Notes: generated from the sequence alone by a model not told the origin. A DNA stretch of 64,000 bases from Chlorocebus sabaeus (GCF_047675955.1 NC_132915.1:15294766-15358765); one strand, 5' to 3'; counted from the stretch's first letter, positions 48,091 to 60,938 are shown. Numbers and translations: made by a program.

Positions 48091-49120
48091 GGCTACATGG
48101 AGCAATGGCAAGATAAAACTTAGAACTCTGCAATTGGTGGATAAACTCTAATGCCAGAAACCTGAACACCAGGATGAGATAGGGGTGGGAAGGTCCAAAA
48201 ATGATGCACACTTAGCAACAGGTAGGAAGAAGAAAACCCAACTCAAAGCCTGTCAGACTCTACAGGGGCTTCTCTCTAGTTAGGAAGAAATCAGTACATA
48301 CTAGAAGCCACTACAGCTTGAACTTAATCTATAATTTTGTTTGCTTTTGGTAAACTATTTAGTAACCTGAACATTCTATCTCATTATGTAGGCTCAAATT
48401 CCTTTAAAGATGTGACTTAATTTTTATTTAAAGGCATAATGTAATATATATTATGAATAAGGGAGTACCGAATTAGTGGACTGACTTGATAATTTCTGGA
48501 ATCTTGATAAGGTGATATCCTATAAGCTGCTGAATAACGTCTTTTTATCTTATACATACCAGCTCTTACACTTGTCCTTAAGAATTAATCTGATGGGCTC
48601 CTTGCTGTTCCAAAGAAAGTGATTTTTGAATGGCATTACCTCTCTGTTTTCTCAGATTCCATTTCTAAGCTAAAGGCAAGGGGCTTCAGTGGTCAGTTAA
48701 TCTACTTAAACACTTGACTTTGCTAACTCTACCAAAACTCACATACCATGAATTTATCCTCATCCTCAACCAAAACGATGGTTAACAAACTGGTATCCTA
48801 TATGAGAGTCTTTTCAGAAAGTTTTGTTAAGATTAGGGGAAGTCTTAATGACAGTTACATAATTAAAGTTGTAGGGTTTATTCAAAAAGTAAAGACTAAA
48901 GAAACTGGGCATGTGATCCTTTTGCCTGGCTTGAGATGTGCTGCTATTTCATCCTTCAAATAATGAAATGGCTCTCTAAAACTACTCTTGTAATATATGC
49001 CAAGCTGACCTTTTTAACACTTTTAATAAATCCTCTAGTTCCGGGGACTTTGTTTCCACTTGATAATGAGAGTGTTCTCTTCTTACTCTCAGAGCAATAA
49101 TATGTGCAGTCCTTCATCTA
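48091..49120. other. unique-looking intergenic DNA
   Basis: No repeat or exon is recognised. Confidence 0.45.
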
Positions 49121-49415
49121 GCCCAGTGGTTCTCAGAATTCACTACACATTGGAATTATCTAGGAAGCTTAAAAAAATACCAATGCTACTAGAACTACCA
49201 TTTGATACAGCAATCACACTACTGGGTTTGTACCAAAAAGAAAATAAATTATCCTATCAAAAAAACGAAACAAAACAAAACAAAAAACCCGGAAAAAATA
49301 CTGATGCCTAGGTCCCACCCTCAGGTATTCTGATTTAATTGATCTGGTAGAGAGCCTAGGCACTTTCTAGAAGTCTCACAGGGAATTCTACCATATAGCC
49401 AAAGCTGAAAACTAT
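49121..49415 (+). mobile_element. MER5A MITE split by a tiny L1 insertion
   Basis: The left part is CCCAGTGGTTCTCAGAATTC to AGGAAGCTTAAAAAAATAC. The right part resumes at ATACTGATGCCTAGGTCCCA and runs to TAGCCAAAGCTGAAAAC. The two halves join as a normal MER5A when 49187-49292 and one copy of the duplication are removed. Confidence 0.8.
49187..49292 (+). mobile_element. nested, doubly truncated L1 ORF2 fragment with A-rich tail
   Basis: TACTAGAACTACCATTTGAT and ACTGGGTTTGTACCAAAAAG match the distal ORF2 region of L1. The L1 part stops after GAAAATAAATTATCCTATC, which contains an AATAAA signal, and an A-rich tail with CAAAA units follows. Target duplications AAAAAATACCAATGC (49172-49186) and AAAAAATACTGATGC (49293-49307) match at 13 of 15. 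This fits retrotransposition of an L1 RNA polyadenylated early inside ORF2. Confidence 0.75.
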
Positions 49416-49424
49416 TACTACAAG

Positions 49425-49600
49425 CTGAATGTCTCTTTACAATTAATGTGCATACAAATCATCTATGATTTTGTTAAAATGCAGATTTTGATCCAATGAG
49501 TCTGGACTGAGGCCTGAGACTCTGCATTTCCAACAAAAGTCTAGGTGATGCTGATACTCCTGGTCTATAGGACACATCTGAGTAGCAAGGATCTTGATGA
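49425..49600 (+). mobile_element. MER5B-like hAT MITE
   Basis: AATGTGCATACAAATCATC, GACTCTGCATTTCCAAC, AAGTCTAGGTGATGCTGATA and GGACACATCTGAGTAGCAAG follow the MER5B 3' half. The left end is degraded. Confidence 0.65.
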
Positions 49601-50228
49601 CTCTCACTTCCACAAGTTTACATCTACATTATTGGCCATACCTGGGATTAACGGTAATGATTAAGCAGAAAGGTCTGTGTTTATGGTCATAGTCCAACAT
49701 TCTTTTCAAATCATATCCTAATTAATCTGAGTACCACAGTTACAGACATGAGTAGGGTAAGAACATTAAGTAGGGAGAAAACATCTTGAAAATGAAGTGA
49801 AGATTCACAGATATGCACTTACAATCATCTTATATTCTTCTCATCAGAAAAGATTTCCTTTCAAAATGAGTTCTTTCTTTCTTAGAATTCAGTTAAAAGC
49901 ACAGGTTCTTTCCCCACATATGCAGGACATTTTGACACCTTATTGTTTTACTTGATTCCACGCATGTCCACATTTGTAGTATCATGTGACAGTTGTGTTG
50001 TACTGTAGAGCAGAAAATTAACACAGTGATGTTTAATATGGATTTTTGGGACAATTCCATCAGAGGGGGAAGGGGGGATGGTTCCTTCCAATAAACACAG
50101 TACTACTTTAAAATCAGATATTCTTCCTTTAGTCTTCAGATTTCTCTAAATTGGTTAAAATCTATAATATAAAGCTGGCTGGGCAACTAAACTTCCAATC
50201 AATGGTAAATATTGGTGTGACCCTTGCT
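49601..50228. other. unique-looking intergenic DNA
   Basis: No repeat is recognised. A purine-rich GGGGAAGGGGGGATGG patch lies at 50066-50081. Confidence 0.45.
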
Positions 50229-50242
50229 GAAATTTCAGAATT

Positions 50243-50524
50243 GGCCAGGTGTGGTAGCTCATTCCTGTAATCCCAGCACTTTGGGAGGCTGAGGAGTTCA
50301 AGACCAGCCTGGCCAACATGGTGAAACCTTATCTCTACTACAAATACAAAAATTAGCTGGGCGTGGCGGCAGGCACCTGTAATCCCAGCTACTAGGGAGG
50401 TTGAGGCAGAGAATTGCTCGAATCCGGGAGATGGAGGTTGCAATGAGCCCAGATCACACCACTGCATTCCAGCCCGGGCGACAGAGCAAGACTCCTTCTC
50501 AAAAAAAAAAAAAAAAAAAAGGAG
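50243..50524 (+). mobile_element. AluS-type SINE with left-arm deletion, sense
   Basis: It starts GGCCAGGTGTGGTAGCTC and ends in A20. About two dozen bases are missing in the left arm, where GGCTGAGG joins directly to AGTTCAAGACC. Perfect 14-base duplications GAAATTTCAGAATT lie at 50229-50242 and 50525-50538. Confidence 0.96.
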
Positions 50525-50714
50525 GAAATTTCAGAATTAAGTGAATTTCAGAGAGATGAAATTGTAATCGATATATTTTATTTTCTTTTTTCGTTTTTGT
50601 GCAAAGGGGTTAAGGAGAACATGGGAAATGTGCTCGCCTAGTTGCTACTTCATATAATAAAAAAGAATTCTTTCACATTTTCACACCACACTATGCATCA
50701 TCTTTCCTCTAGAA

Positions 50715-50998
50715 CAGAGTCAGGCAAACCCAGAGGCCAAACCAGTCCACTACTTGCTTTTGGACAGCTCACAGTCCTACTGAAAATGGCTTTCACATTT
50801 TTAAACAGTTGGGAGAAAAAAATCAAAACAAAAATAATATTTCCTGACATTCGAACATTATATAAAATGCAAATTTTGGTGTCCCTAAAATAAGGCTGCT
50901 TTTGTGCTATGTCAGAATTAAGTATTTGAGACAGACTATATGGCCCACAAAGTCAAAAATATTTATTATCTGGTGTTTTACAGAAGAAGTTTGCTGAT
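50715..50998 (+). mobile_element. DNA-transposon MITE, same family as 32408-32625
   Basis: AGGCAAACCCAGAGGCCAAA at the left and CAGAAGAAGTTTGCTGATC at the right, with TATGGCCCACAAAGTCAAAA and ATTTATTATCTGGTG inside, follow the same order as the copy at 32408. An A-rich stretch in the middle is extra or diverged. Confidence 0.55.
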
Positions 50999-51031
50999 CT
51001 TTGCTCTAGAGATATCCTCATTTTCCTTTTC

Positions 51032-51330
51032 TTTTTTTTTTTTTGAGAGAGAGTTTTGCTCAGTCTCCCAGGCTGGAGTGAGGTGGCTTGATATCAGCTC
51101 ACTGCAACTTCCACCTCCCAATTCAAGTGATTCTCCTGCCTCAGGATCCCCAAGTAGCAGGGACTATAGGCACGTGCCACCACACCCGGCTAACTTTTGT
51201 ATTTTTTTTTTTTTAGTAAAGATGGGGTTTCACCATGTTGGCTGGTCTCGAACTCCTGACCTCAAGTGATCTGCCCGCCTCGGCCTCCCAAAGTACGTGA
51301 GATTATAGGCATGAACCACTGTGCCTGGCC
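51032..51330 (-). mobile_element. AluS-type SINE, antisense
   Basis: The T tract at 51032-51044 and GAGAGAGAGTTTTGCTCAG lead in, and ATGAACCACTGTGCCTGGCC ends it. The middle linker is expanded to T12 near 51204. No clear target duplication was found. Confidence 0.93.
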
Positions 51331-52615
51331 CTTAATTTTTACTTAAAATTCAAAAGATGCCTTGTTTTGGAGATTTTACTGTTTTCCAAGTTTTTACCCC
51401 TCCCATCCCTGCATGCACACATAAGTTAGCACACACATACACTGATTTTGTCTCCTTTGCCTTCTCACTCCTGCTCTGATAACCAGGAAGCCTGAGCAGC
51501 ATCTGCTTCAGAACGCATTCTATTTCCTTTTCCTGGCCAGAGTGAATGGAGTTCTTTAAAAAGGGAACTGAAGCTTGAAAGCACAGAGAATCACCTTTCC
51601 CTGTTTCACGCTGTCTTTTCTGGCCCAGCTCCTAGAAGATAGGGTCTCTAACATATGTTGCAACTTTCCTCCCAAGCCTTCCATGTGCAAAGTATTCCAA
51701 AAGGGAACAGACCTTTCTCTTGTTGCAATTTTCTGTCAAGAAGACTTGTGTCCAGAAAATAGAAAAGAAAACTTTAAAATCTCTCCAGAACTTACCAGAG
51801 AAATTCGGCATAACCGATCAAGTCTACAGAAAGCTTTTTTTTTTTTTTTTAAATTTAAATAAAAAGCTGCCAGATTATTTATTAGCTTTAAGGAAGAACA
51901 AGAATTTCTATGTTCTTTTCCCTTAGGAAATGACAGTAAAAAGAGTGCCTCTGGATAAGTATAAGACAGAAAGGAAGAGAAAAATAAAAGGAATGCCTCA
52001 AGCTTTCATGTTATTTGTAAAAATTTGTAAATGGAACTGTACTGATGACATAAATATGTGAGTGGCTCTAAATTTCACAAGGGTCATTCATTTCTCTTGC
52101 AAAGATATTCTGGGACTATGAATGACTCTTGAGGAAAAAAAACACAAAAATTCCAAGACTCTGGCACCTTCAACAGCGGCATGGTGAAGTGGGGAATAAA
52201 AGGCAGAAAGGGGAGTGAGAAAACCCGAACTCTAATCTGCAGTTACAACTTCTATTGTCAAGGATACAACCCCTAAACTTTTTGAGTGTCAGTTTCCTCC
52301 GCTACGAAAGGAGGAGAAAAATGCTTCCCCACCTGGCTTCAGGGGGCTGTTCTCTGATTCAAATGTGATAATATATGTTAAATGCACTCTGTTGATTGCA
52401 GATAACTAATCCTGTTTAAGATACTGTTTTTATTACCATTTATCTTATGTCCAGAGCTTTATCTCATTGCTTAATCAGTTTCCTTTAAACATCTACCAAA
52501 AAAAAAAAAAAAAAAAAAAAGAACAAAAAAAAAATAACTTTTAAATCCAATCTCTATGTTGTAGAAGAAAATTTATTTTCTGGTGTCTAAAAAAAAAAAT
52601 GTAAATCAATAAAAA
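51331..52615. other. unique-looking intergenic DNA with homopolymer tracts
   Basis: A T16 run at 51835-51850 and an A23 run at 52498-52520, followed by a second A10 run, stand alone without SINE bodies. No gene is recognised. Confidence 0.5.
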
Positions 52616-52619
52616 ATAC

Positions 52620-52945
52620 AGTTGAGCATGGTGGCGTGTGCCTGTAACTCAGCTACTTGAGAAGCTAAGGTGAAAAGACTGCTTGAGCCCAGGAGTTTGG
52701 GACCAGCCTGGGCAACACAGTCTCTACAGAAAATTTAAAAATTAGCCAGACATGGTGGCACACATCTGTAGACCCAGCTATACAGGGGCTGAGGTGAGAG
52801 AATCACCTGAGCCTGGGAGGTTGAGGCTACCGTGAGCTATGATTGCACCACTGCCACTCTGAAACCTGGGCCACAGAGTGAGACCCTGTCTCAAAAATAA
52901 AGAAATAAAATAGGAAAAATAAAATTTAAAAAAAATAAAAATACA
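52620..52945 (+). mobile_element. AluJ-type SINE, sense
   Basis: The dimer starts near GTTGAGCATGGTGGCGTGTG, with old-Alu choices GCTTGAGCCCAGGAGTTTGG and GTGAGCTATGATTGCACCAC, then CAGAGTGAGACCCTGTCTC and an AAAAT-rich tail. The left arm lacks part of the AATCCCAGCACTTTGGG segment. AAAAATACAG before and AAAAATACAA after may be the target duplication. Confidence 0.9.
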
Positions 52946-55724
52946 ATGACATTTAAAAAGATGGACTCAGAGCCAGGATTCCTAAGGCAGCTACTCCTAA
53001 TGGGCTCCCCTTTCAAGGCAAGGTAGCTGGGGCCTGACCGGACAAATTATTCTACAGGTCGCCATTTTCCCAGAACATAGTGCAAATGTCCTCTAGAGAA
53101 ACAAAACAAACAAAACAAAACTCATTCTACATTTCCTTAATCTCTGTAATTGCAACTGGTGCCTGTGGTCTCATTTGATCAGGGTTCTCAAATAAATAGA
53201 AGTTAGAGGGAAATCGAGCAAAAGTAATAATGTGCATTCAGAAGTATAGGTCTAAGGTAGTTTCCCATCTCCCCCAGAGTATCATTCACCACCATAAGCT
53301 ATAGTCATTATTTCCCTTGGCATGAGTGTGTTTGTTTCTTTTTGTTGTTACTGTTGTTGTTTACATCCAGATATAGAAGATCACATAACCACTATGGGGA
53401 GAAATATCTTGAAACAACATAACATCACATGAGAAGGAATCACATGGATTTATTTATATTATAATCTTATGCTCTTTATATAGATGAGTGTATATATCAT
53501 TATCAATTTTTTCATGAAAAAAAAAAACCATTCCAGATGTTAGAGAGCATTTTTTTAAATTACATGGCAACTTTGTGCAAGTCTAATCTTATAATTCTGG
53601 AATGCTTACATAGGTTTATAATCTGTTCTCTGAATGCTTAGTGGAAATATTCAATCACCCAAAGATTAAAAAAGAATAAGTACCAAGCACCTACCATGTG
53701 CCATGCCCTGCTTATTTGTAGGGTCTCACTGGGGACAGTCATGGTCTTTTAAATTCACTGGATGTGTACCTTCCTCCCAACAGACAGTACTATCCTTGAC
53801 CCTCCTTCTGGTCAAAGATGCCCTTGAAACTCCAGGACCAGCAAGCATGGTGTACACTCTTGGTTCTCTGAGTCTCCTCTCCCCCATAACCCACTCTTGA
53901 CAAAGCCCCCAAATGCCCCTCGAATACAAGAGAAGGAAGTTAAACTTCATGCTCCAAAAAATAGTGTTTGGAGCTCCACATTTTTAGCATCTAGAAAATA
54001 TATGCCTACTACTATTACACTAATAGTGCTGAAACAAATACTAGGTTCTGCCAGAAACGTCGCATGCAAGAGACTTAAATTTCCAATAATGGAGAAATTA
54101 GAAAATAAAATATGGTATACTCTCTCAGTACATGGCTAGGCAGGCATTAAAGTTTGTAATAACACGAAGAATGCTTGAGTAATAGTGACTTACTTCACCA
54201 GCCTGGAGGTATAAACATAGCCACATCCTTTTTATTATTCTAATGAATCATGTAAAACCCCACAAGCCTGTGTGGGCAGGCAGTTTGGTATCCCATATCC
54301 CCTCAATCACAATGATGTAGACCAAAGGACTTTGATGACTCTTCTAAATGTGAGAGAACCATGAGTCAGAGGTGGCACTGTTGGCATTGCCACTTCAGGG
54401 TCTGCAGACACTGGACAACGGTCCATAGCTACAGTGAAGTCCTTGAACATTTAGATCCTGAGGCCACCGTGGTGGTCAGCATTCATTTCAAATGCTGAGC
54501 CATCCCACTGTTGCCCAGTCATGATGTCAGAACCAGGTTGGCCAGGGCTGGGACCATATGAAGGCTCAGTACAGAGTCTGGCAAAGACAGAACTGTCTTA
54601 GATCCTTTTGGAAACTTCGGGAAGCCCCAACTTCCTATCTCTCACTGTATGTTCTCATCTATTATTGTCATGTTCCTTTCCCACCAAGAGGCCTCAGTAA
54701 GCTGTGGTTCCTTCCAAGTTTCTCTAATGTTGAATATTAAGGAGAAACAGCTGGGGTTGGAGTCTCTTCACTCTCACAAGGCTTCTAGACTTCTTATGAA
54801 AAACTGATTCACAACCTTCACAAAACGTAGGGTGAAGAAGGGTAGGGAGGAAAGGAAGGAAAACGTTGCTCAAACCAGAATCCTCTGCTTTGTTTCAGGG
54901 AGGGATATGCAAACACCAGAACAGGCTGCACACATGGTTATGTAACTAAGGTAAGACAGGCCATCTTCCCCCACAATAAGAAAAATGTGTCCTAAGATGA
55001 CTTGCTGGCTTAACCTCTAGAAGAAGAAGAGGTTACATCCTGTTTTAAAATTCTACCCCACCAGTCACCTTGTTGTATTGATGCTTATAACCATTTTTTA
55101 AAATTTTAAGTTTTAAAAAATGGATATCTAATTTTAAAGGGAAGAGTGGAGCTGGCGGGGGCCTACAAGGACCTTGCCCTTTCCTAATAACCTCACTTCA
55201 TAAATCCTGTCCAAGGGAAAGGGAAGGAAAGAACGGAGAAATACATCCCAAAGATGCCATCATAGCACCAGGGATGAGAAGCAGTCAGTCTGCCTAAAGA
55301 AGCAGAGTCTCCAGACTGTAGCTCTGGTACCAAACTGACAAAACTCAGGCACATGGTTGCTGTGTGGATGACAACCTGAAAAGTTAGAAGGTAGGGGTGA
55401 GGCTAGGGGCAGGAAACCAGACTGGAAAAAGAGAAGCGAATGAGAACCTGGAAGGAAGTGCTTTGCACTGAGACATACATGCTGATTAATCCCCCAGACA
55501 TACACCTAGATACGTGCATGATGGTGAAATACACACTACATGATACAATCGACTTAGTAAAAAAACAACAAAACCTATATATAAAATAGAAAGAAGATCA
55601 AAATATTAATTGCTGTTCTCTTTCAATGGTAGCAATTAAGCAATTCCCATTATTTTTATTGCCATTTTGAAAGATTTCAAAATAATTATGCATCATTTTT
55701 TAACTTTTTAAATGTAATTCTTTT
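52946..55724. other. unique-looking intergenic DNA
   Basis: Only a short MIR/L2-like motif, ACCAAGCACCTACCATGTGC near 53683-53720 (antisense end type), is recognisable. Open frames up to 81 codons have no recognisable product. Confidence 0.45.
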
Positions 55725-55726
55725 TT

Positions 55727-55850
55727 CTTTAGAGGCAGGATCTTGCCATCTTGTGCCAGGCTGGTCTCAAACTCCCTGCCTCAAGTGGTCTTCTTGCCTC
55801 AGTCTCCCAAGTAGGAGAAACTACAGTGGCAGGCCACTATGCCCAGCTAA
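55727..55850 (-). mobile_element. free left Alu monomer (FLAM-like), antisense
   Basis: TTAGAGGCAGGATCTTGCC, GCCAGGCTGGTCTCAAACTC and GCCACTATGCCCAGC make a single monomer without a right arm. TAAATGTAATT before and TAAATTTAATT after look like a target duplication. Confidence 0.75.
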
Positions 55851-56744
55851 ATTTAATTTTTTTTTAAGTGAGTAGTTAAATGTTTTAATGAAAAGAACTT
55901 TCTGAACTAGCTAATATAACAAGCAATGTAATGTTCCTTTATTTTTTATGAATATACATTTCTTTTCATTATTTTTGAATCATAGGAAAAGGCTGTAAGG
56001 TTTAAATTTGCCTGTGGTTTAGTAGTTTGGTAAACTCATACTTGGCATAAGCATTAGTCAAACAGTACATGAATTGCTTATATAATGGAAAAAGAAATAC
56101 TCTTAACATTATTAATTGAAATGTCTCATGCAATTTACAACTTAGAGCTTAAAGACCAGGATCTGAAATACCCAGCTCCAAAATCCATTGCCCTGCTTCC
56201 ACAAGATATCCAAACCTTGGCTAGGTTATCAGGTAGCTGCCAAAATGGCAAGGAAGATAAGATTGTTGAAAAGTTGAAATGGAAATGATAATCAAAATTG
56301 AATAACAGAAGACAGGTCACAACAATATGGACAAATTAGTTCTCTTTTTAATATTAATGAATCCTCTATGTTGTGTAATGAGAAATGAAGAAGCCATGTC
56401 AATTTGCAAAAATTCCAAAACCAAAACAAAACCCCAGCGAAATATAGCCTTTTGGAATCATTTTACACATATTATTTTAACTAATTATTACAATAATGTG
56501 TACATAGTATCATAAGTTAACACAGAGATTTTTTAAAAATACAGCTAGTTAGCAGCAACTTAAGTACTCTAAGTTCAGATCTTTTCTCACTAAAACAAAT
56601 CTGTACATAACACAGAAGCATAAAAACTTGTACTAGCCTTTTGAAGTTTCCAAAGAGTATATATTGTCTCAATGAAATTTTTAAAAATAATGCATCCAAT
56701 TCAATAGTTATTTATGACACTCCAAAAAATCCATGAAACCTGTC
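55851..56744. other. unique-looking AT-rich intergenic DNA
   Basis: No repeat or gene is recognised. Confidence 0.45.
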
Positions 56745-57230
56745 TTGATTTGGGTTCTCCCAGAAGCAGATCTCGATAAAAGGATTCAAGTGCAAGTAGT
56801 TTATTTGCAAGGTGATCCAAGAAAACAACAGTAAAGAAATTGAGTAGTGAAGAAAGGAAGAAAGAAAGAAAAGAAAGCCAGTAACCAGTTACCATTGTGG
56901 GTAACTGGAGCTTAATCCCACTGGGCGCCTCAGGAGACAGTGTGGAACACACCCTGGATTCATCTCAACTGAAGGATAAGGGAGCTGAATATCCACCACC
57001 ATCCTTTCTGTCTTTGGCTTAGGGCTTATTTCAGGAACACTACCTCTTCAGAACTTCTGACCTGTCCTTCACGCAGGTTAACCTGTGAGCTGAAAAAGTC
57101 TTCAGGCTGGTGGTTGTCACAGTAGTCTTTAGCATGTAGAGTGAAAAAGCCAAGGGAGCTATAGCCAGAACCTTGACATCCTCTACGGCTCTCTGTTTGG
57201 GGAGCTTTATCTGGGTGAGGTATTGAAAAT
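56745..57230. mobile_element. old interspersed repeat, LTR-like, family not identified
   Basis: TTGGGTTCTCCCAGAAGCAG, GTGCAAGTAGTTTATTTGC, GCCTCAGGAGACAGTGTGGA and AACTTCTGACCTGTCC are phrases I associate with a widespread old mammalian repeat whose name I cannot give. Borders are approximate. Confidence 0.35.
56850..56877. repeat. (GAAA)n purine tract
   Basis: GAAAGAAAG-type units lie inside the repeat-like segment. Confidence 0.85.
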
Positions 57231-57259
57231 GTTGAGCACCCATATAGCATTTACCTCTC

Positions 57260-57408
57260 AGCATAATACCTACAGGTCTATGACTACAGTACTATTACTA
57301 TCCCCATTTTACAGATGATAAAACTTAGTCACAAAGTGGTAAAGTGACTTGCCCAAGGACACACAGCTGGAATTTGAACCCAAGCTCTCTGATTCCAGAA
57401 TCCACAAG
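57260..57408 (-). mobile_element. MIR SINE, antisense
   Basis: TATCCCCATTTTACAGATGA, AAGTGACTTGCCCAAGGACA, CACAGCTGGAATTTGAACCC and GATTCCAGAATCC are the reverse-complemented MIR core and tRNA-like part. Confidence 0.88.
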
Positions 57409-57419
57409 CTTAGCTACCT

Positions 57420-59165
57420 TGATACATCTCCTCAACTGTGGCTGATCTGCCCATGTGAACAGTCAAGGAGTTTGGGGAGATCAGAGGGCTCTGAAAGGAG
57501 AGATACTGGCTCTTTCCTCATCAATTCTCAATGACTCCAAAGACAGTAGCCCCTGGGTTCTATTGACCTTGTTGCCCAGTCAGCCAAGACACACATTTGG
57601 CATTAGAAAATGAAGACCTACAGGACAATATTTTTCCCATCACCTGCCTTCTACTCATTATCCATAACCTCTAGATTTGCTAGAAGTTTTATTCAGAATC
57701 CACGCAGTCCAGCACTCATTTTGGGACACGCTGACTTTCACTAACAGTTTAAATTCTATGAGCCTCTAAGCCTCTCTCTTCACGATGCCATTGTAACCCA
57801 GGAAGCAATCAGTTTGATCAGAGATTGTGAGCAAAGAGGCAATTTAGCTCTCTTTCAACTGACTGTGTAACTGCCACAGACACAGTGTTAGGCAGGTGGT
57901 AAATTAGCCTCTTGGAGAGGTCTTCTCATTCTTTCAGGCCACTGAGGCATTAAAACCTCTATGAGCATCTACTAGGCCATGTCATAAATGTTTGTGAGAC
58001 TCTGCTTTGGCACAATTCTAGGAAAACTACTTACTCGAGGTAACATAATTAGAAGAAGTATGGCTTACTAGGCTTTTTTTTAAGACTATGAGCCTGAGTA
58101 CCCATCTGAGTTTGGTAAACAGAATTTGGAATTGATTCTAATAGGTTTAGACACTAAGCACTCTCAGCCAATTCCTTCCAATTAAACAGAGAATAGGAAC
58201 AGATGAGAAATCAATCAAAAGAAAATGAAACACCTTTGATCACCTTGGGTGGGATTTGCAAATGGGCCCATTTCTTTGTCGTCTTATATTATCTTGTGGC
58301 ATTATCAAATTCTCTCTGAGACAAATTAGAAAAGCGGAATGGGCTCAGATTTCTTCAGTGGAATGACAGGGAAGGAGGCATTGCATTTTATTCTTTCCCA
58401 TTTAAAAAAAAAAATTATGGACAAGATTCAGTTCCCAACTCTTTTAAGCAGTAACATAATAAGTATGTACATACAAAAACAAAACAGAACAAAACCTGGA
58501 GGATACATCAGATGTTTCCCTTCCACTACATTGTGTTTTTAGTAAATTTCTTCCTATTTTACATTTCTTAGACATCCTGAAAACTTTTATCACATGTCCC
58601 ACGTGGGAGAGTAGAAAATAGACATAATGTCAAGTGTTAAGGTTTCATGTATGTCTTCTTCATTATTTGTAGGCATTACTAATTTGTCTTCAATGCTTCA
58701 TACCAAAAACTTCTCAATATATACTTATTTTTCAGGCATAGTAAGATGTAGCAGGAAAAGTATGAAAACCATAGACAGAACTGACTATCCCAATTTCAAT
58801 TCAACTACTATAACTTTTAAGCCATTGTCACCATGGCTAAATGGCTTAAATATCTCTGATATTTAACCTACCTCATTAAGTTGCTGTGAGGATTCATGGT
58901 ATACTGCAGCCAGCTCCTACAACTTGAGAGAAACAAATGTGTGCATTTCATTTAAACTCTGCATTCAGTGACATTCTGTGGGTAACCTGAAGTCAGCCTT
59001 GATGGAAATATTCATAACACAGAAATTGGCAAAAGTGATAAATCAGGGATTTTTTTTTTGAAGAACCAGCTTACTAGCTCATTACTGAAAATTAGGTAAC
59101 ATATGCAAAATGTTGAGCCTAGCGTCCATCTTTTTTCCCTTTCTTTCCTGTGTTGAAGAGTAAGT
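57420..59165. other. repeat-poor unique DNA
   Basis: No family is recognised over 1.7 kb and there is no coding signal. Confidence 0.45.
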
Positions 59166-59170
59166 TATCT

Positions 59171-60938
59171 CTCTTCATGGGCAATATGATCCTATACCTA
59201 GAAAACCCTAAAGATTCTGCCAAAAAGCTCCTGAAACTGATAATTAACATCAGTAAAATTTCAGGATACAAATCAATGTACAAAAATCAGTAGCATTTTT
59301 ATATATTAATAACATTCAAGCCGAGAGCCAAATCAATAATTCAATCCCTTTTACAATAGCCACCAAAAAAAAATAAAATAAAATAGAATAAAATAACTAG
59401 GGATACATCTAACCAAAGAGGTGAAAGATCTCTACAAGGAGAACCATAAAACACTGCTTTAAAAAAAATCACAGGCAAAAGAAACAAATGGAAAAACATT
59501 CCATGCTCACTGGAAATATCAATACTAAAATGGCCATATTGCCCAGTGAAATCTACAGATTCAATGCTATACCTATCAAACTACCAATGGCATTTTTCGT
59601 AGAACTATTCTGAAAATCATATGGAACCCCAAAAGAGTCCAAATAGCCAAAGCAGTCCTAAGCAAAAAGAACAAAGCCTGAGGCATCACATTACCCAACT
59701 TCAAACTATACTACAAGGCTACAATAACCAAACAGTATAGTACTGGTACAAAAACAGACATACAGACTAATGAAACAGAACAGAGAACCTAGAAATAAAG
59801 CCACACACTTACAGCCATCTGGTCATTGACAAAATCAACAAAATCACTAAGCAATGGGGAAAAGACTCATTCAATACATGATGCTGGGATAACTGGCTAG
59901 TCATACGCAGAAGACCCCTACTTTTCACCATATACCAAAATTACCTCAAGATGGATTAAAGATTTAAATGTAAGATCTTGAAGTATAAGAACCCTAGAAA
60001 AAAATTTGGGAAATACCATTCTGAACATCAGTCTTGGGAAAGACTTAGTCATAAATTGACTAAGTTCTCAAAAGCAATTGCAACCAAAACAAAAATTGAC
60101 AAGTGGGATCTAAGTAAACTAAAGAGCTTCTGCACAGCAACAGAAACTATCAACAGAGTAAACAGACAACATACAGAATGGGAGAAAATATTAGCAAACT
60201 ATTCATCCAACAAAGGTCTAATATCCAGAATCTATAAGAAACTTAAACAATTGAACAAATAACAAATAACCCCATTAAAAATGGGAAAAAGACATGAACA
60301 GACATTTCTCAAAAGAGACACACAAATGGCTAACAAACGTATGAAAAGATGCTCCCATATCACTAGATATGCACTAATCTGCATGTCAGAGAAATGCAAA
60401 TTAAAACCACGATGAGATACCATTTCATACCAGGCAGAATGCCTAGTATTAAAATGTCAAAAAACAAAAACAAAAAAACAAAAAACAAAAACAAAAAAAA
60501 ACACATGCTGGTGAAGCTGCAAAACAAGGGAACACTTATACACTGTTAGTGGGAATGTAAATTAATCTAGTCACTATGCAAAGCAGTTTGGAGATTTCTC
60601 AAAGAACTTAGAACTGCCATTTGACCCATCAATCCCTTTACTGAATATATATCAAAAGAAAACAAGTCTTTCTACCTAAAGGACATATGCACTCACATGT
60701 TCATTGCAGCACTATTCACAATAGCAAAGACATGGAATCAACCTAGGTGCCCATTCATGGAGGACTGGACAGAGAAAATATGATACATATATACCATGAA
60801 ATACTAAGTAGCCCTAGAAAAGAACATAATTATATCCTCTGCAGCTACACAGATACAGCTGGAGGCCATTATCCTAAGTGAATTAGCACAGGAACACAAA
60901 ACCAAATACCACATGTTCTCAGTTATAATGGGATCTAA
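59171..60938 (+). pseudogene. L1 ORF2 distal fragment
   Basis: This is the C-terminal half of ORF2, from just after the reverse-transcriptase active-site region to the stop near 60938. The longest open piece, 59978-60262, has SKAIATKTKIDKWDLSKLKS and ISRIYKKLKQLNK, the part between the reverse transcriptase and the cysteine-rich end. Stops and frameshifts interrupt it elsewhere, so it is inactive. Confidence 0.9.

Noticed and set aside
3326..52945. Dispersed near-identical repeats considered as an array system
   Set aside because: They are unrelated Alu insertions in both orientations with their own tails and target duplications. No regular spacing exists.
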